Below are positions 35,830-45,731 of a DNA stretch of 64,000 nucleotides, in pieces. This DNA is from Labilibaculum sp. (GTDB taxonomy: Bacteria; Bacteroidota; Bacteroidia; Bacteroidales; Marinifilaceae). The notes below the pieces were generated by a model. The model was not told where the DNA came from and did no database searches. It saw only the letters and a program-made list of their open reading frames with translations. The stretch lies in contig JAEINT010000018.1 in the NCBI GenBank assembly GCA_016342745.1, forward strand, positions 81,704-145,703. The letters are read 5' to 3'. Positions within the stretch are counted from its first letter, which is position 1. The number at the start of each line of letters is the position of its first letter. A program made the translations under genes and the position numbers.

Positions 35830-36399
35830 TTATTGTTCTGTTTCATCTTTTAAATATACTTCACCAGAAACTTTTTTCAATATAATATTATTCATTTTCT
35901 CATCTGAAGAAAAACTATTGCCTTCTAAAACTTGACCATCTTCATCAGTAATTCTCACATATTGATCAGAGTAAATCTCACCCTTTTTCTGATCCCAATA
36001 CATTAATTCAGTGTTAATGGTTTTCCCATCATCGCTTAGTGCAACAACATTGTTTCGTAGTTCCCATAATTGTTCAGAGACAATGTGTTTGGCATATTTG
36101 GCTTCAATTTGTCCAGCTACCGTGCCATCTTTATCGTATGAAATTAGTTTTCCTCCTTTAGGAAATTCGTCATATTCTTTACCTTCCGTAGTAATTTGGG
36201 TAAATTCAACAGCAAATGCGCGATGTACAATTCTGGTTGAGTCGGTATAGATAAATTCTACTTCTTCGCCCGATACTTCAGGAGTGTCTTCTTTGCTTGT
36301 GGCATTTTGCACCTCTTTGATACTGTTTTCACAAGACAAAAGCATTGTAATCCCAAAAAGGACTACAATGCTTTTGATAATATTGTTGATATTTTTCAA
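35830..36399 (-). CDS. lptC: LPS export periplasmic protein LptC, lipoprotein form
   Basis: A 189-residue protein with a lipoprotein signal (lipobox around MLLSC, Cys about 23) rather than the E. coli transmembrane anchor. The LptC beta-jellyroll region (about 60-175) shows the repeating pattern GKLISYDKDGTVAGQIEAKYA, WELRNNVVALSDDG and GEIYSDQYVRITDEDG. LptC passes lipopolysaccharide from LptBFG to LptA across the periplasm. The gene lies 4 bases after the TPR gene and belongs to the coaX-TPR-lptC-corC series. Confidence 0.88.
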   Translation of the reverse strand: MKNINNIIKSIVVLFGITMLLSCENSIKEVQNATSKEDTPEVSGEEVEFIYTDSTRIVHRAFAVEFTQITTEGKEYDEFPKGGKLISYDKDGTVAGQIEAKYAKHIVSEQLWELRNNVVALSDDGKTINTELMYWDQKKGEIYSDQYVRITDEDGQVLEGNSFSSDEKMNNIILKKVSGEVYLKDETEQ

Positions 36400-36403
36400 T
36401 GTC

Positions 36404-37741
36404 TTATTCAGTTAATCTTGCTTTAGTAGATTCATTAATCCAAGCACCTACTTTATAAGTATCACCTTGCTTAATTCCTTCGAAAAAAGCTTCTTCTGTT
36501 CTTGGAAAGTGTCTTGAGTAATCGTTAATTAACCCACGAGCTTCTTCTGCACATTCAGCATCTACAGCTTTTGCTTTTATGAATTTGTCAACAGCAACCC
36601 AGTATACAGCTTTTTTTTCTAATTCCGTAGAACCATATTTTTGACTATAAGCAGCATAAGCTTTTCCTATAAGCATGTAAGGCTGTCCCCAGTTTGGTCT
36701 TAAAGCAGCAGCTTTTAAAGCATTAGATTTTACAGCGCTATATTCTTTTTTGAAAAATTTAATACTTGCTAATTTATAGTGTAAGTCAGCTTTAATATCA
36801 GCATCTTCTTGCAATTCGATAGCTTGAACTAGGTAACCTTCACTCTTAGAAAATTCTTTCTTCTTGATAAACATCTTTGCCAAGTTAAGTGCAGCATCTG
36901 CATTTGGCTCCAGTTCATATTTTCTTTCAGCTACCATTGCATACAAAGCACCATCTTCACATTCCTGACGGTTCAACATGCGAAGAGTCTTGTTGATCAA
37001 CTTCATGTCGTCTTTGTTAGCTTGAAACTTAGGCATAAAGATATTACTTAAGGTTTCGCAATCAGCAACACCAGCAGCAAAGAAAATTTGCTCAACGTTT
37101 TTACGTGCATTATCAAGATTCTCCTTTTTCTTAGGGTTGGCTTCAGCATCCATTTGCTTTTTCGCCATATCCATATACAATAGATAATTATCGATTACTT
37201 CCTCTGCTTCAATCTCGTTGTTTTGAACCAAAATTTTAGAAGCTTCCATTGTATTAGCAATTACCTTAGCTTCTGATTTTAATCCTTGAATTTCGATTGA
37301 CTGCTTAAGAATGCCATAAGCTTCTTTAACAGCAGGAATACTTTTCTTTTTGTATTTGAATAAATCACCACCTTTACGACCAAGAATCCATCCTTTAGAA
37401 TACTTACGATCGGTACCGAAATATTTAATTCTTTTATCGTAAATCATCATCAAGGTATCCACGTACTTGGAATCTTTTGTAGCACGCAATTGTGCAGTCA
37501 TGATTTTTACACCATTAATATAAGTAGACTTCTGATAGGCAGGAGCATTATTATAAACATATCTCCATTGTGATATTGCTTCAGAATAATTATTTTGCTT
37601 TACCATCTCAATATAAAGAGATGCATTCAAAATTGTCTGAGTACTATCTAACCCATATTTTGATTCCAAAGTCTGTGCTTTTGAAGTAAACAGACCTGAA
37701 AACAAAAGAACCATTGTTACGAATAAAATTCTTGTCTTCAT
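36404..37741 (-). CDS. Secreted TPR-repeat protein
   Basis: 445 residues from the ATG at 37741, which places the signal peptide (MKTRILFVTMVLLFSGLFTSKA) at the N-terminus; an in-frame ATG seven codons upstream is less likely. The rest is alpha-helical, with several TPR-like units such as ADAALNLAKMFIKKKEFSKSEGYLVQAIEL and ADLHYKLASIKFFKKEYSAVKSNALKAAALRPN. It probably acts as a periplasmic or outer-membrane scaffold. Its place next to lptC is conserved in Bacteroidota and hints at an envelope assembly role, but no direct function is known. Confidence 0.85.
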   Translation of the reverse strand: MKTRILFVTMVLLFSGLFTSKAQTLESKYGLDSTQTILNASLYIEMVKQNNYSEAISQWRYVYNNAPAYQKSTYINGVKIMTAQLRATKDSKYVDTLMMIYDKRIKYFGTDRKYSKGWILGRKGGDLFKYKKKSIPAVKEAYGILKQSIEIQGLKSEAKVIANTMEASKILVQNNEIEAEEVIDNYLLYMDMAKKQMDAEANPKKKENLDNARKNVEQIFFAAGVADCETLSNIFMPKFQANKDDMKLINKTLRMLNRQECEDGALYAMVAERKYELEPNADAALNLAKMFIKKKEFSKSEGYLVQAIELQEDADIKADLHYKLASIKFFKKEYSAVKSNALKAAALRPNWGQPYMLIGKAYAAYSQKYGSTELEKKAVYWVAVDKFIKAKAVDAECAEEARGLINDYSRHFPRTEEAFFEGIKQGDTYKVGAWINESTKARLTE

Positions 37742-37990
37742 ATTACTAATTTTTATAATCAAGTTTCTTTTTGTTTCTAAACTAAAATTTCGATCTCTAG
37801 ATTTTACTGATAAAATCAGATTTCAAAATCATGCTATAAATATAACGAAAGTTTTAGTTATGTCAGAATTAAAACTGCAAAACTCGTACCAAAAATTTGT
37901 ACAAGCTTTAAAAACGCTCTTCAACTGCTCTTTTTTTGAGCTCAATGCAAAACTATAAATAAAATGGAAAGTTGCAAAGAAAAGTGATTA

Positions 37991-38728
37991 TTAAGAGTGA
38001 TTCAACAAATTAAATTCCAGTATCTTGTTTAAGCCTTCTAACACAATCTCAGGAGCTAAGATTACTTTGTTATTGATTGATTTGACAAGAAAAGGAGCAT
38101 CGCCACCAGTAAAAATAACTTCTAAGTTGCGATGAGTATTTTTTAAATTGTTGATATAAGCATCAACTTCGAACAGTAAACCATTTTGAACACCTGATAC
38201 AATCGCATCATTGGTATTCTTGCCTATTAGATGAAAGTCATCATTTTGGGAAAGTTCAGGAAGCTTTTGAGTAAATTCATGCAGAGCTCTAAATCTCATT
38301 TTTAATCCCGGTGAAATACAACCTCCTATATATTGTGCTTTATCATTCACAAAATCAAAAGTAATTGCAGTTCCTGCATCTATCACAAGAAGATTTTGAT
38401 TGGGGTGATTGCCATAAGCACCAACACAAGCGGCTAAGCGATCATATCCTAATGTGCTTTTCGATTCGTATAAATTTTCAAGTGGAATAGCAATATCGGA
38501 ATTTAAAAAAAATGCTTTCCCACACTGTAGTTTTAGGAAAGAGACTAATTCTTCAGAGGATTTTCGAACTGAGGAAACGATGGCGTTTTGAATTTTATCT
38601 GTCTGCGAAAAGATTTCTTTGATAAAATCAATTTCAGGCTTACTTGATGTAAAAAGCTTAACCAATTGATAGTTTTCAAATAAGGCAGCTTTTATTTGCG
38701 TGTTTCCTATGTCGATTATTAGATTCAA
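37991..38728 (-). CDS. coaX: Type III pantothenate kinase CoaX
   Basis: A 245-residue protein of the ASKHA fold carrying out the first step of CoA synthesis. Phosphate-1 motif IIDIGNTQIKAALF at the N-terminus, the CoaX substrate block YDRLAACVGAYG near 98-109, phosphate-2 LVIDAGTAITFDFV and GGCISPGLKMRFRAL. It is the first gene of the coaX/TPR/lptC/corC series, with 250 bases before the TPR gene. Confidence 0.95.
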   Translation of the reverse strand: MNLIIDIGNTQIKAALFENYQLVKLFTSSKPEIDFIKEIFSQTDKIQNAIVSSVRKSSEELVSFLKLQCGKAFFLNSDIAIPLENLYESKSTLGYDRLAACVGAYGNHPNQNLLVIDAGTAITFDFVNDKAQYIGGCISPGLKMRFRALHEFTQKLPELSQNDDFHLIGKNTNDAIVSGVQNGLLFEVDAYINNLKNTHRNLEVIFTGGDAPFLVKSINNKVILAPEIVLEGLNKILEFNLLNHS

Positions 38729-38934
38729 AAGAAAAAATGTAAACTTAATTATTATAAATATCTTGTAAAATCGCTTAAAATTAGCAAACTTTATGCATAT
38801 ATTGGAGTGATACTATGGTTTTACAAAATCATTTTAAAGGGAAGAGGTTTTACATCTTCAATTTTAATGCGAAGAAATGATAGGATGTAGTGTCAATGTA
38901 GAGTTAATTCGATTAATTATTCAATTTCAGATTG

Positions 38935-40044
38935 ATGAAGAAAAAAATATTAATTGTAGAGGATGATAGTTTGATTTCGACCATTTTTAGAATGTTCTTG
39001 AAAGAATTAGGATATGATCTTTTGGAAATTGTAGAAGATGGTAAGGAAGCTATTCGTTTATGCGAAACCTTAAAGCCTGACATTATTTTAATGGATGTAC
39101 ATTTAGGTGGAAGCATGGATGGAATTCAAACCACCGAATTAATTAAATCTAAATTTGATATTCCAGTTATTTTCTTGTCGAGCGATACCGAGGAAAGTAC
39201 AATTCAAAGAGTAATTAATACGCACTCGTATGGTTATCTGGTAAAACCCATTGATAAAAAAGAATTGGGTATTTCAATAGAATTGGCTTTTTACAAACAT
39301 CAATTCGATTTGGATCAGAAAATGCGTGAACAACGGTTTAGAAATTTTATTACTGATTCTCCTGAGGCCATTATCGTAATTAATGAAAATGGACTGATTG
39401 AATATTTAAATTGCTTGGGTTTAAAACTTTTCAAAACAGCATACATTGAAGATTTAATGGGCTTGCCTTTACTTTCTTTTGTAGATGAAAATTACGCTGC
39501 TATTTTCAAAGAACGTTTGGAAACTTCTTTAGCAATGGAAAAGGGAATTGCTTATACACATCTTAAGTTGAAAACAATTCATGGTGAACTTTTTGATGTT
39601 GGTTTAACTGGTGCTCAAATTGAGTTTAACGGGAAAATGAATTTGCAATTAATTGTTAGAGATATCACCCAGGAATTTGCATATCGTCAATTGTTAGCCG
39701 AAAAAGCGAACATTATTAATAATTTGGCAGATGGTGTTGTTACTTTCGATTTAAATGGAACAATTAAATCATGGAATCGAGCCTGCGAACGTATTTTTGG
39801 AATTGAAGAAGCTAAAGTTCTTGGAAAGGAATACGAAGAAGTAATTATTGAAGGAGAAGAAAAATCTTTTGTTGGAGATATATTAAGTCCGGTAAGAGAA
39901 AATGGAATTTATAAGGTGGATGTTTCTTTAGACATTAAGAATGAAAAAAAAGACTTAAAGCTAATGGCTAATCTGCTTAAAAATGATAACGGTGAAGAAA
40001 CGGGCATTGTATGTTATATAAGAGATACAAAAGCATGTTCTTAA
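38935..40044 (+). CDS. Response regulator with two PAS domains and no output domain
   Basis: 369 residues from ATG 38935 (a TTG one codon earlier also keeps the frame). The receiver domain (1-120) has acidic residues ED at 9-10, phospho-acceptor Asp54 in ILMDVH and Lys in GYLVKPI. Two PAS domains follow (about 135-255, FITDSPEAIIVINENG, and about 260-369, INNLADGVVTFDLNGTIKSWNRACERIFG). There is no kinase, DNA-binding or GGDEF domain, and no kinase gene nearby. It may be a signalling adaptor that binds other PAS or kinase proteins. Confidence 0.88.
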   Translation: MKKKILIVEDDSLISTIFRMFLKELGYDLLEIVEDGKEAIRLCETLKPDIILMDVHLGGSMDGIQTTELIKSKFDIPVIFLSSDTEESTIQRVINTHSYGYLVKPIDKKELGISIELAFYKHQFDLDQKMREQRFRNFITDSPEAIIVINENGLIEYLNCLGLKLFKTAYIEDLMGLPLLSFVDENYAAIFKERLETSLAMEKGIAYTHLKLKTIHGELFDVGLTGAQIEFNGKMNLQLIVRDITQEFAYRQLLAEKANIINNLADGVVTFDLNGTIKSWNRACERIFGIEEAKVLGKEYEEVIIEGEEKSFVGDILSPVRENGIYKVDVSLDIKNEKKDLKLMANLLKNDNGEETGIVCYIRDTKACS

Positions 40045-40051
40045 AAAAATA

Positions 40052-40079
40052 AACTCCCATTCAAATTTGAATGGGAGTT
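40052..40079. terminator. Bidirectional intrinsic terminator
   Basis: A perfect palindrome with arms AACTCCCATTCAAA (40052-40065) and its complement (40066-40079), lying between the convergent regulator gene and mfd. A-rich and T-rich flanks suit both directions. Confidence 0.85.
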
Positions 40080-40086
40080 CTTATTA

Positions 40087-43000
40087 TTATAAAGTATTAA
40101 TTAAAGTCAGTATTTCACTGGCTTTTTTTATGTTGTTAATTTTATCGAAACTTAGACTCAAACGATTTTTTGCTTCCTTCATTTTGCACGGAATTGGTTG
40201 CGTTTGTAAGAATTGTAAGACCTTACTAAATTGGGCTGATTGATAAAAGGCAGAGCTTTGATCAGAAATAAAATAAAGAACTAGCTTACCGCTTTTCAGA
40301 ATTACTTTTTCAATTCCTAAATCAAGAGACAACCAACGTAAGCGAACGACATTAAGTAATTCTGCACTTGGCTCTGGCAATTCTCCAAACCTGTCTTTTA
40401 ATTGTGCCTCAAATGTCTCAATATCTTCTTCTGTTTTAATATTATCTACTTCGCGATACAAGCGAACTCTTTCCGAGATGCTCTCAACATATTGCTCTGG
40501 GAAAAGAATTTCAAGATCGGTATCGATTTGGCATTCCGAGATGAATCGGATCACTTCTTTCGTTTCCTCTTTTTTCTCATCTTCAAAAACATCTTTAAAC
40601 TCATTCTCTTTTAATTCCAAAAGAGCTTCGTTTAAGATTCGATGATAGGTTTCGTAACCAATATCAGCAATAAACCCACTTTGTTCGCCACCCAATAAGT
40701 TTCCAGCGCCACGAATATCTAAATCTTGCATGGCAATATTAAATCCACTTCCCAATTCTGAGAAGTTTTCGATGGCTTGTAATCTTTGGCGAGCTTCCTG
40801 TGTCATGGAATCATGAGGAGGCGTTAACAAGTAACAAAATGCTTTTTTGTTCGATCTTCCAACACGACCACGAAGCTGATGCAGCTCGCTTAATCCAAAG
40901 TTTTGACCATTATTAATAAGAATCGTATTGGCATTAGGAATGTCAAGACCCGATTCTATGATTGTTGTGGCAATTAAAACATCGTAATCGCCACGAATAA
41001 ATTCAAGCATAATTTTTTCGAGCTTAGGACCATCCATCTGACCGTGAGCTACAATTGTCGATACGCCAGGAACTATTCTGTGAAGCATTGCTTCCACTTC
41101 CTTGATGTTCTGTACTCTATTGTGAATAAAAAAAGCTTGACCATTACGCTCTACTTCGTAGGTAATTGCCTCTCGAATAATGTCTTCATTAAAATTATGA
41201 ACTTCGGTTGCAATAGGATATCTATTTGGCGGTGGCGTGTTGATGATGGATAAATCTCTTGCGCCCAATAATGAAAATTGAAGGGTTCTAGGAATTGGAG
41301 TTGCCGTTAGTGTTAAGGTATCAACATTAACCTTAAACTGTTTGAGTTTCTCTTTTACAGATACACCAAATTTTTGTTCTTCATCAATAATCAGTAAACC
41401 CAAATCTTTAAATCCGATGTCTTTTCCAATAATTCGATGCGTACCAATTAGGATGTCTATTTGACCAGCTTTTAGATCTTTTAAAATTTCTTTTTGGTCT
41501 TTTGGCTTTCGCATGCGACTGATGTAATCAACTCTGCATGGAAAATTTTTTAAACGATCGTTGAAGGTTTTAAAATGTTGGAATGCCAATATGGTCGTTG
41601 GAACTAAAATAGCAACTTGTTTGTTATCGGCTACAGCTTTAAAGGCAGCACGAATAGCAATTTCTGTTTTTCCGAATCCAACATCACCACAAACCAATCG
41701 GTCCATTGGGAATGGCGATTCCATACCTTCTTTAGTGGCAATGGTTGCCTTTACCTGATCTGGTGTGTCTTCATAAATAAAAGAAGCTTCCAATTCTTGC
41801 TGCATATATGAATCGGGACTAAACTGAAATCCTTTTTCATTCTTTCTTTTTGCATAAAGAGCAATTAAGTCTTTCGCAATATCCTTAACCTTACTCTTGG
41901 TTTTGTCTTTTAGTTTTTGCCACGCACCAGTTCCTAATTTGTATATTTTAGGAGTTCCTCCATCTTTCCCTTTGTATTTTGAGATTTTATGAAGCGAGTG
42001 CAGACTAACAAACAAAATATCATTGTCTTTATAGACCAAACGAATTGCTTCTTGAGATTTTCCGTTGACATCAATTTTCTGCAATCCACCAAATCGTCCA
42101 ATTCCATGATCGGAATGAACAATGTAATCACCAGGATGTAATCGGTTGATTTCTTTTAGAGTAACAGATTCTTTTGCTTTGTGAACCGTAGCCGTTTTAA
42201 GTTGGAATTTGTGGTATCGATCGAAAATTTGATGATCGGTAAAACATGAAATTCGCAAATCCTGATCAGAAAAGCCTTCGTGAAGCGTTTGATTTACATC
42301 TTGGAATTCAACTTCAATTCCTTTATCTTCAAATATGTTGTGTATCCTTTCGATTTGTTTCGGATTATCGGAAAGAATAAAGTTGCTTTCTGCTTTCGCA
42401 TTGTTATTGAGTAAATGCTGACCTAACAAATCAAAATTCTTATTGAAAGCTGGTTGCGGACTTTGGTTAAATTGAATTACCTCTTGCGCAGCTAAAAAGA
42501 ATTTCTGACCAAATTCAAGAATGGAAAAATCGTTAATCTGATGTAAGAATTCTTTGCTGTCTATTAAATAATCTTTAGTAGAAACTCGGTCTTCTCCAAG
42601 TTCTAAAAAAGGTACTTTCTCAATTGTACTTTCGTAGATAGACTGAATTCTATCACAAGAAAATTGGAAGTTTTTACACCAAAAAATAGTATTGTTAGGA
42701 ACAAAGGAAAGGAATGAGATTCGTGATTCCTTTAACAGATTCTCTTGTATGTTTGGGATAATATCAACCGCATCGAATTTTTTAATAGAAAGCTGATTTT
42801 CCACATCGAACATACGAATGGAATCTACATCTTCTCCAAAGAAATCGATTCGGTAAGGTTGTTCATCTGAAAAGGAAAAAATATCGATAATACTTCCTCG
42901 AATAGAATACTGTCCTGGTTCAACAACGAAATCAGCACGCTCAAATTCGTAATCTACCAGTACTTCTTCAACAAATTCGGGCGATAACTTTTCTCCGACT

Positions 43001-43437
43001 TTAATGCTTAAGGTGTTTTCTTCTAATTGCCCTTGCGTAATTACCTTTTCAACAATAGCTTCTGGAAAGGTGATGATAAATGTTGGATGTTGGTCTGAAG
43101 TTAATCGTTTTAAACATTCAGCACGAAGAATGATATTGGAACTATCTGTTTTCTCGTATTGTACCGATCGTTTGTATGAAGATGGAAAGAACAAAACACT
43201 TTTATCATCTATAAGATTACACAAATCGTTGTAGAAGTACGCTGCTTCTTCCTTATCGTTAAAAATTAAAACATGTGGACGTTTACTTGGCGAAAGTGCA
43301 GATATAACCAATGACAAAGAAGATCCAATTGCACCTTTTAAATGAAGTTGAAAGTTCTTTTTTTGTTCTAGGTATTTTTCAATGCTATAACGAGCAGGAT
43401 GCTCAGAGAAAATTTGTATAAGTTGCTTTAGTTCCAA
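40087..43437 (-). CDS. mfd: Transcription-repair coupling factor Mfd
   Basis: A 1116-residue DNA translocase that removes RNA polymerase stalled at lesions and recruits UvrA. UvrB-like N-terminal domains lie at about 1-340. The CarD-like RNA polymerase-interaction domain is near 430-500 (HPGDYIVHSDHGIGRFGGL). The RecG-like helicase has Walker A GDVGFGKTEIA (about 585) and box II LLIIDEEQKFGV. Motif VI follows as HQLRGRVGRS, with a C-terminal TRCF domain (about 1000-1100). Length is standard. The start MELKQLIQIFSEHP is preceded by a probable promoter. Confidence 0.97.
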   Translation of the reverse strand: MELKQLIQIFSEHPARYSIEKYLEQKKNFQLHLKGAIGSSLSLVISALSPSKRPHVLIFNDKEEAAYFYNDLCNLIDDKSVLFFPSSYKRSVQYEKTDSSNIILRAECLKRLTSDQHPTFIITFPEAIVEKVITQGQLEENTLSIKVGEKLSPEFVEEVLVDYEFERADFVVEPGQYSIRGSIIDIFSFSDEQPYRIDFFGEDVDSIRMFDVENQLSIKKFDAVDIIPNIQENLLKESRISFLSFVPNNTIFWCKNFQFSCDRIQSIYESTIEKVPFLELGEDRVSTKDYLIDSKEFLHQINDFSILEFGQKFFLAAQEVIQFNQSPQPAFNKNFDLLGQHLLNNNAKAESNFILSDNPKQIERIHNIFEDKGIEVEFQDVNQTLHEGFSDQDLRISCFTDHQIFDRYHKFQLKTATVHKAKESVTLKEINRLHPGDYIVHSDHGIGRFGGLQKIDVNGKSQEAIRLVYKDNDILFVSLHSLHKISKYKGKDGGTPKIYKLGTGAWQKLKDKTKSKVKDIAKDLIALYAKRKNEKGFQFSPDSYMQQELEASFIYEDTPDQVKATIATKEGMESPFPMDRLVCGDVGFGKTEIAIRAAFKAVADNKQVAILVPTTILAFQHFKTFNDRLKNFPCRVDYISRMRKPKDQKEILKDLKAGQIDILIGTHRIIGKDIGFKDLGLLIIDEEQKFGVSVKEKLKQFKVNVDTLTLTATPIPRTLQFSLLGARDLSIINTPPPNRYPIATEVHNFNEDIIREAITYEVERNGQAFFIHNRVQNIKEVEAMLHRIVPGVSTIVAHGQMDGPKLEKIMLEFIRGDYDVLIATTIIESGLDIPNANTILINNGQNFGLSELHQLRGRVGRSNKKAFCYLLTPPHDSMTQEARQRLQAIENFSELGSGFNIAMQDLDIRGAGNLLGGEQSGFIADIGYETYHRILNEALLELKENEFKDVFEDEKKEETKEVIRFISECQIDTDLEILFPEQYVESISERVRLYREVDNIKTEEDIETFEAQLKDRFGELPEPSAELLNVVRLRWLSLDLGIEKVILKSGKLVLYFISDQSSAFYQSAQFSKVLQFLQTQPIPCKMKEAKNRLSLSFDKINNIKKASEILTLINTL

Positions 43438-43464
43438 ATCCTTATCCTTTTATTATTTGATTGG

Positions 43465-43493
43465 CAAATTTAGGGAAAATATTTTAGGGACAG
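43465..43493 (-). promoter_or_regulatory. Possible promoter for mfd
   Basis: On the minus strand TAAATTTG (43472-43465) is a full TAnnTTTG match 28 bases before the ATG. The -33 side is weak (CTG at 43493-43491, 18-base spacer). Confidence 0.4.
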
Positions 43494-43497
43494 GTTA

Positions 43498-43575
43498 AAA
43501 GTGACAAGGATCAAGAACAAAGTGACAAGTAACAAGGAGAAAGGATCAAGAACCAAGGAAAAAGTACAAATATTG
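43498..43575. repeat. Purine-rich direct repeats of the AAGGATCAAGAA type
   Basis: Within the 43438-43760 gap, GTGACAAGGATCAAGAACAA (43501-43520) is followed by AGTGACAAGTAACAAGGAG and AAAGGATCAAGAACCAAGG. The same AAGGATCAAGAA word occurs at 60469-60480 near the 2-hydroxyacid dehydrogenase gene. This looks like a non-coding dispersed repeat. The rest of the gap holds no gene. Confidence 0.5.
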
Positions 43576-43760
43576 GTAAAGAATATTTAGCAGTGTATTT
43601 TCAAATTCAATCTTTCCCTTTTAAGGGAAAGTGCCGATAGGCGAAAGGGTGAAATAAATGACAGTAATTGTTCCTATATTTTTAGATTCTTTAATTTATC
43701 ATAAATAATGTTTACTTTCGAAACTTGGTTTTTCATTAAATACAAAGCAAATAATAAATC

Positions 43761-44051
43761 ATGTTCATCATATCATTAACCTATAAAGTGCCTTTAGAAA
43801 AGGTAGAGGCCGAATTGAATAATCACGTTCAATATTTAAAGGAGCAATATGCTTTAGGTAATTTTCAGGCTTCGGGAAGAAAAGTCCCTAGGACGGGTGG
43901 TATTATTCTATCACAAATGAAGGATAAGAGTCAGTTGGAAGAAGTTTTAGCAAAGGATCCTTTTCATAAAAATGATTTAGCCGATTATACAATTACCGAA
44001 TTTATTCCTAGCATGACGAGTGATGAATTGACCTGTTTGTTGGAGGTTTAG
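43761..44051 (+). CDS. YciI family protein
   Basis: A 96-residue single-domain protein of the YciI/DGPF-like fold. It begins MFIISLTYKVPLEKVEAELNNH, with a conserved His in HVQYLKEQ, a turn RTGGIILSQMKD, and the family block EVLAKDPFHKNDLADYTI, whose Asp-Pro-Phe is the usual signature. Biochemical role is unknown. It stands alone between mfd and fbp. Confidence 0.88.
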   Translation: MFIISLTYKVPLEKVEAELNNHVQYLKEQYALGNFQASGRKVPRTGGIILSQMKDKSQLEEVLAKDPFHKNDLADYTITEFIPSMTSDELTCLLEV

Positions 44052-44108
44052 TTTCCTTGAGAGGTATTGGGAATATTTTTAGAACTATTAATCATTAGAA
44101 TAAGATGA

Positions 44109-44279
44109 AAATATAGTACAAAAGAAAAAAATGGAATTCCTTCTTTTCAATATCTTATAGAGAATGAAAGTGATCAAGATATGTTCTTGGCATTCCCTAT
44201 TGAAGGTAACTGTAATTTAGTTATCAAGAACAGTAACTCTATCGATTCATTACAAATTAATTTTGAAAATTCTCACTAA
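44109..44279 (+). pseudogene. Possible gene remnant (56 open codons without a start)
   Basis: The gap 44052-44354 contains a plus-strand open stretch between an in-frame TGA (44106) and TAA (44277) reading NGIPSFQYLIENESDQDMFL and ending INFENSH. It lacks an ATG near its beginning; the only one (44181) would leave 32 residues. Composition is protein-like, so it may be the tail of a decayed gene. No family is recognised. Confidence 0.25.
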
Positions 44280-44282
44280 AAT

Positions 44283-44312
44283 AAAAGCCACTTCACAATT
44301 GAAGTGGCTTTT
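44283..44312. terminator. Bidirectional intrinsic terminator before fbp end
   Basis: Arms AAAAGCCACTTCA (44283-44295) and TGAAGTGGCTTTT (44300-44312) around a four-base loop, between plus-strand YciI and minus-strand fbp. Confidence 0.85.
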
Positions 44313-44354
44313 GTTAATAGTAGTGTGTTACTTTATTTTTCTGAAAATCCTGTT

Positions 44355-45377
44355 TCAGATGTTGTTAAAGAAATGTAGAAATTCTTCTGTTTTTTCCACC
44401 ATTTTTGTTGATCCAGTATAAAAAGGAACACGTTGGTGAAGAGATTCTGGTTTGATTTCTAAAATTCGTTGTGTGCCATCCGTAGCCAAACCACCTGCTT
44501 GTTCAGCAATAAAAGCAACGGGGCTGCATTCGTAAATTAATCGAAGCTTACCTTCCGAATTTTTATTGGTTTGTGGATAGATAAAAATCCCACCTTTTAA
44601 TAAATTACGGTGAAAATCAGCAACTAAAGAGCCAATGTAACGAGATGTGTAAGGACGCTTGGTTTTGGCATCTTTTTCCTGACAATACTTGATGTATTTT
44701 TTTACGCCACTTGGGAAATTAATGTAGTTGCCTTCGTTGATTGAATAAATGGTTCCATTTTTAGGCGTTTTGATGTTCGGGTGTGAAAGACAAAATTCTC
44801 CAATTGATGGATCAAGGGTGAAACCATTAACTCCATTTCCTGTTGTATACACTAACATGGTTGAAGAACCATATATTATATACCCAGCAGCAACTTGTTT
44901 TGTTCCTTCTTGAAGGAAATCTTCTAATGTTGCAACTTCTCCTCGCGGAGAAATACGTTCGTAAATAGAAAAAATGGTTCCAATGGAAACATTTACATCA
45001 ATGTTCGATGAGCCATCAAGTGGATCCATTGAGAAAACGTATTTCCCATTTTTACTCATTTCATCATCAAAAACAATGATGTCTTCATTTTCTTCAGAGG
45101 CAATAGCAGCACATTCTCCACTGGCTTTTAATGCATCAATAAAGTGAGTATCTGCAAAAACATCTAATTTTTGTTGATCTTCTCCTTGTACATTCTGATC
45201 TCCATGCTCACCTAAAATATCAACTAATCCTGCTTTGTTAACAGCACGATTTACAATTTTAGATGCAATACCGATATGATGTAGCAATCTGGATAATTCT
45301 CCTTTTGCTCCAGCATGATCGGATTGTCTTTGGATGATGAATTGATTTAGTGTTTGAACATTATTGTGTTCATTCAT
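44355..45377 (-). CDS. fbp: Fructose-1,6-bisphosphatase class I
   Basis: A 340-residue FBPase of the plant/E. coli type. The metal and substrate-binding signature is [20 protein letters not shown] (about 115-134). [10 protein letters not shown] supplies further acidic metal ligands, and [18 protein letters not shown] is the C-terminal family block. It hydrolyses fructose-1,6-bisphosphate in gluconeogenesis. The gene is alone on its strand, divergent from the aspartokinase. Confidence 0.96.
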   Translation of the reverse strand: MNEHNNVQTLNQFIIQRQSDHAGAKGELSRLLHHIGIASKIVNRAVNKAGLVDILGEHGDQNVQGEDQQKLDVFADTHFIDALKASGECAAIASEENEDIIVFDDEMSKNGKYVFSMDPLDGSSNIDVNVSIGTIFSIYERISPRGEVATLEDFLQEGTKQVAAGYIIYGSSTMLVYTTGNGVNGFTLDPSIGEFCLSHPNIKTPKNGTIYSINEGNYINFPSGVKKYIKYCQEKDAKTKRPYTSRYIGSLVADFHRNLLKGGIFIYPQTNKNSEGKLRLIYECSPVAFIAEQAGGLATDGTQRILEIKPESLHQRVPFYTGSTKMVEKTEEFLHFFNNI

Positions 45378-45731
45378 TTTTAATGGCTTTTTGGTTTACA
45401 TTCATTTGGTGGCATAAAGTTATGCTTTTTTGTGAAACGCCGAAACACTTATTTCAAACGTTTTCGGGAGGTGTTTTTGGGGGTATTGGCCTAGGTATAC
45501 TAGGTAGAGGTAGTGATTCATTATTTTAGCCAATTTGATTAACAATTAGATGATTTTTTAAGAGAAGTGAAATTGTGTCATTTTTTATGGTTTGAGAAGC
45601 GAAAATTAGAACAGAATTCTTTAATTTTTGGTAAAGATGAAAATGCTAATACAATATTTAGTAACTTCATTTTTTAATTCTAAGAATAGAGTTTAAAGTG
45701 TTAATTTAAGAATCGTTTTAATAATTATCTG
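45378..45731. other. Divergent promoter region between fbp and aspartokinase 1
   Basis: No gene seen. On the minus strand TAACTTTA (seven of eight TAnnTTTG positions) lies about 35 bases before fbp, inside the palindrome GCATAAAGTTATGC (45412-45425), a possible operator. No convincing promoter was found for the aspartokinase side. Confidence 0.4.

Noticed and set aside
37920..37945. GCTC/GAGC with a central T-run as a terminator for an unknown plus-strand transcript
   Set aside because: Only four pairs, the T-run is in the loop, and no plus-strand gene ends there.
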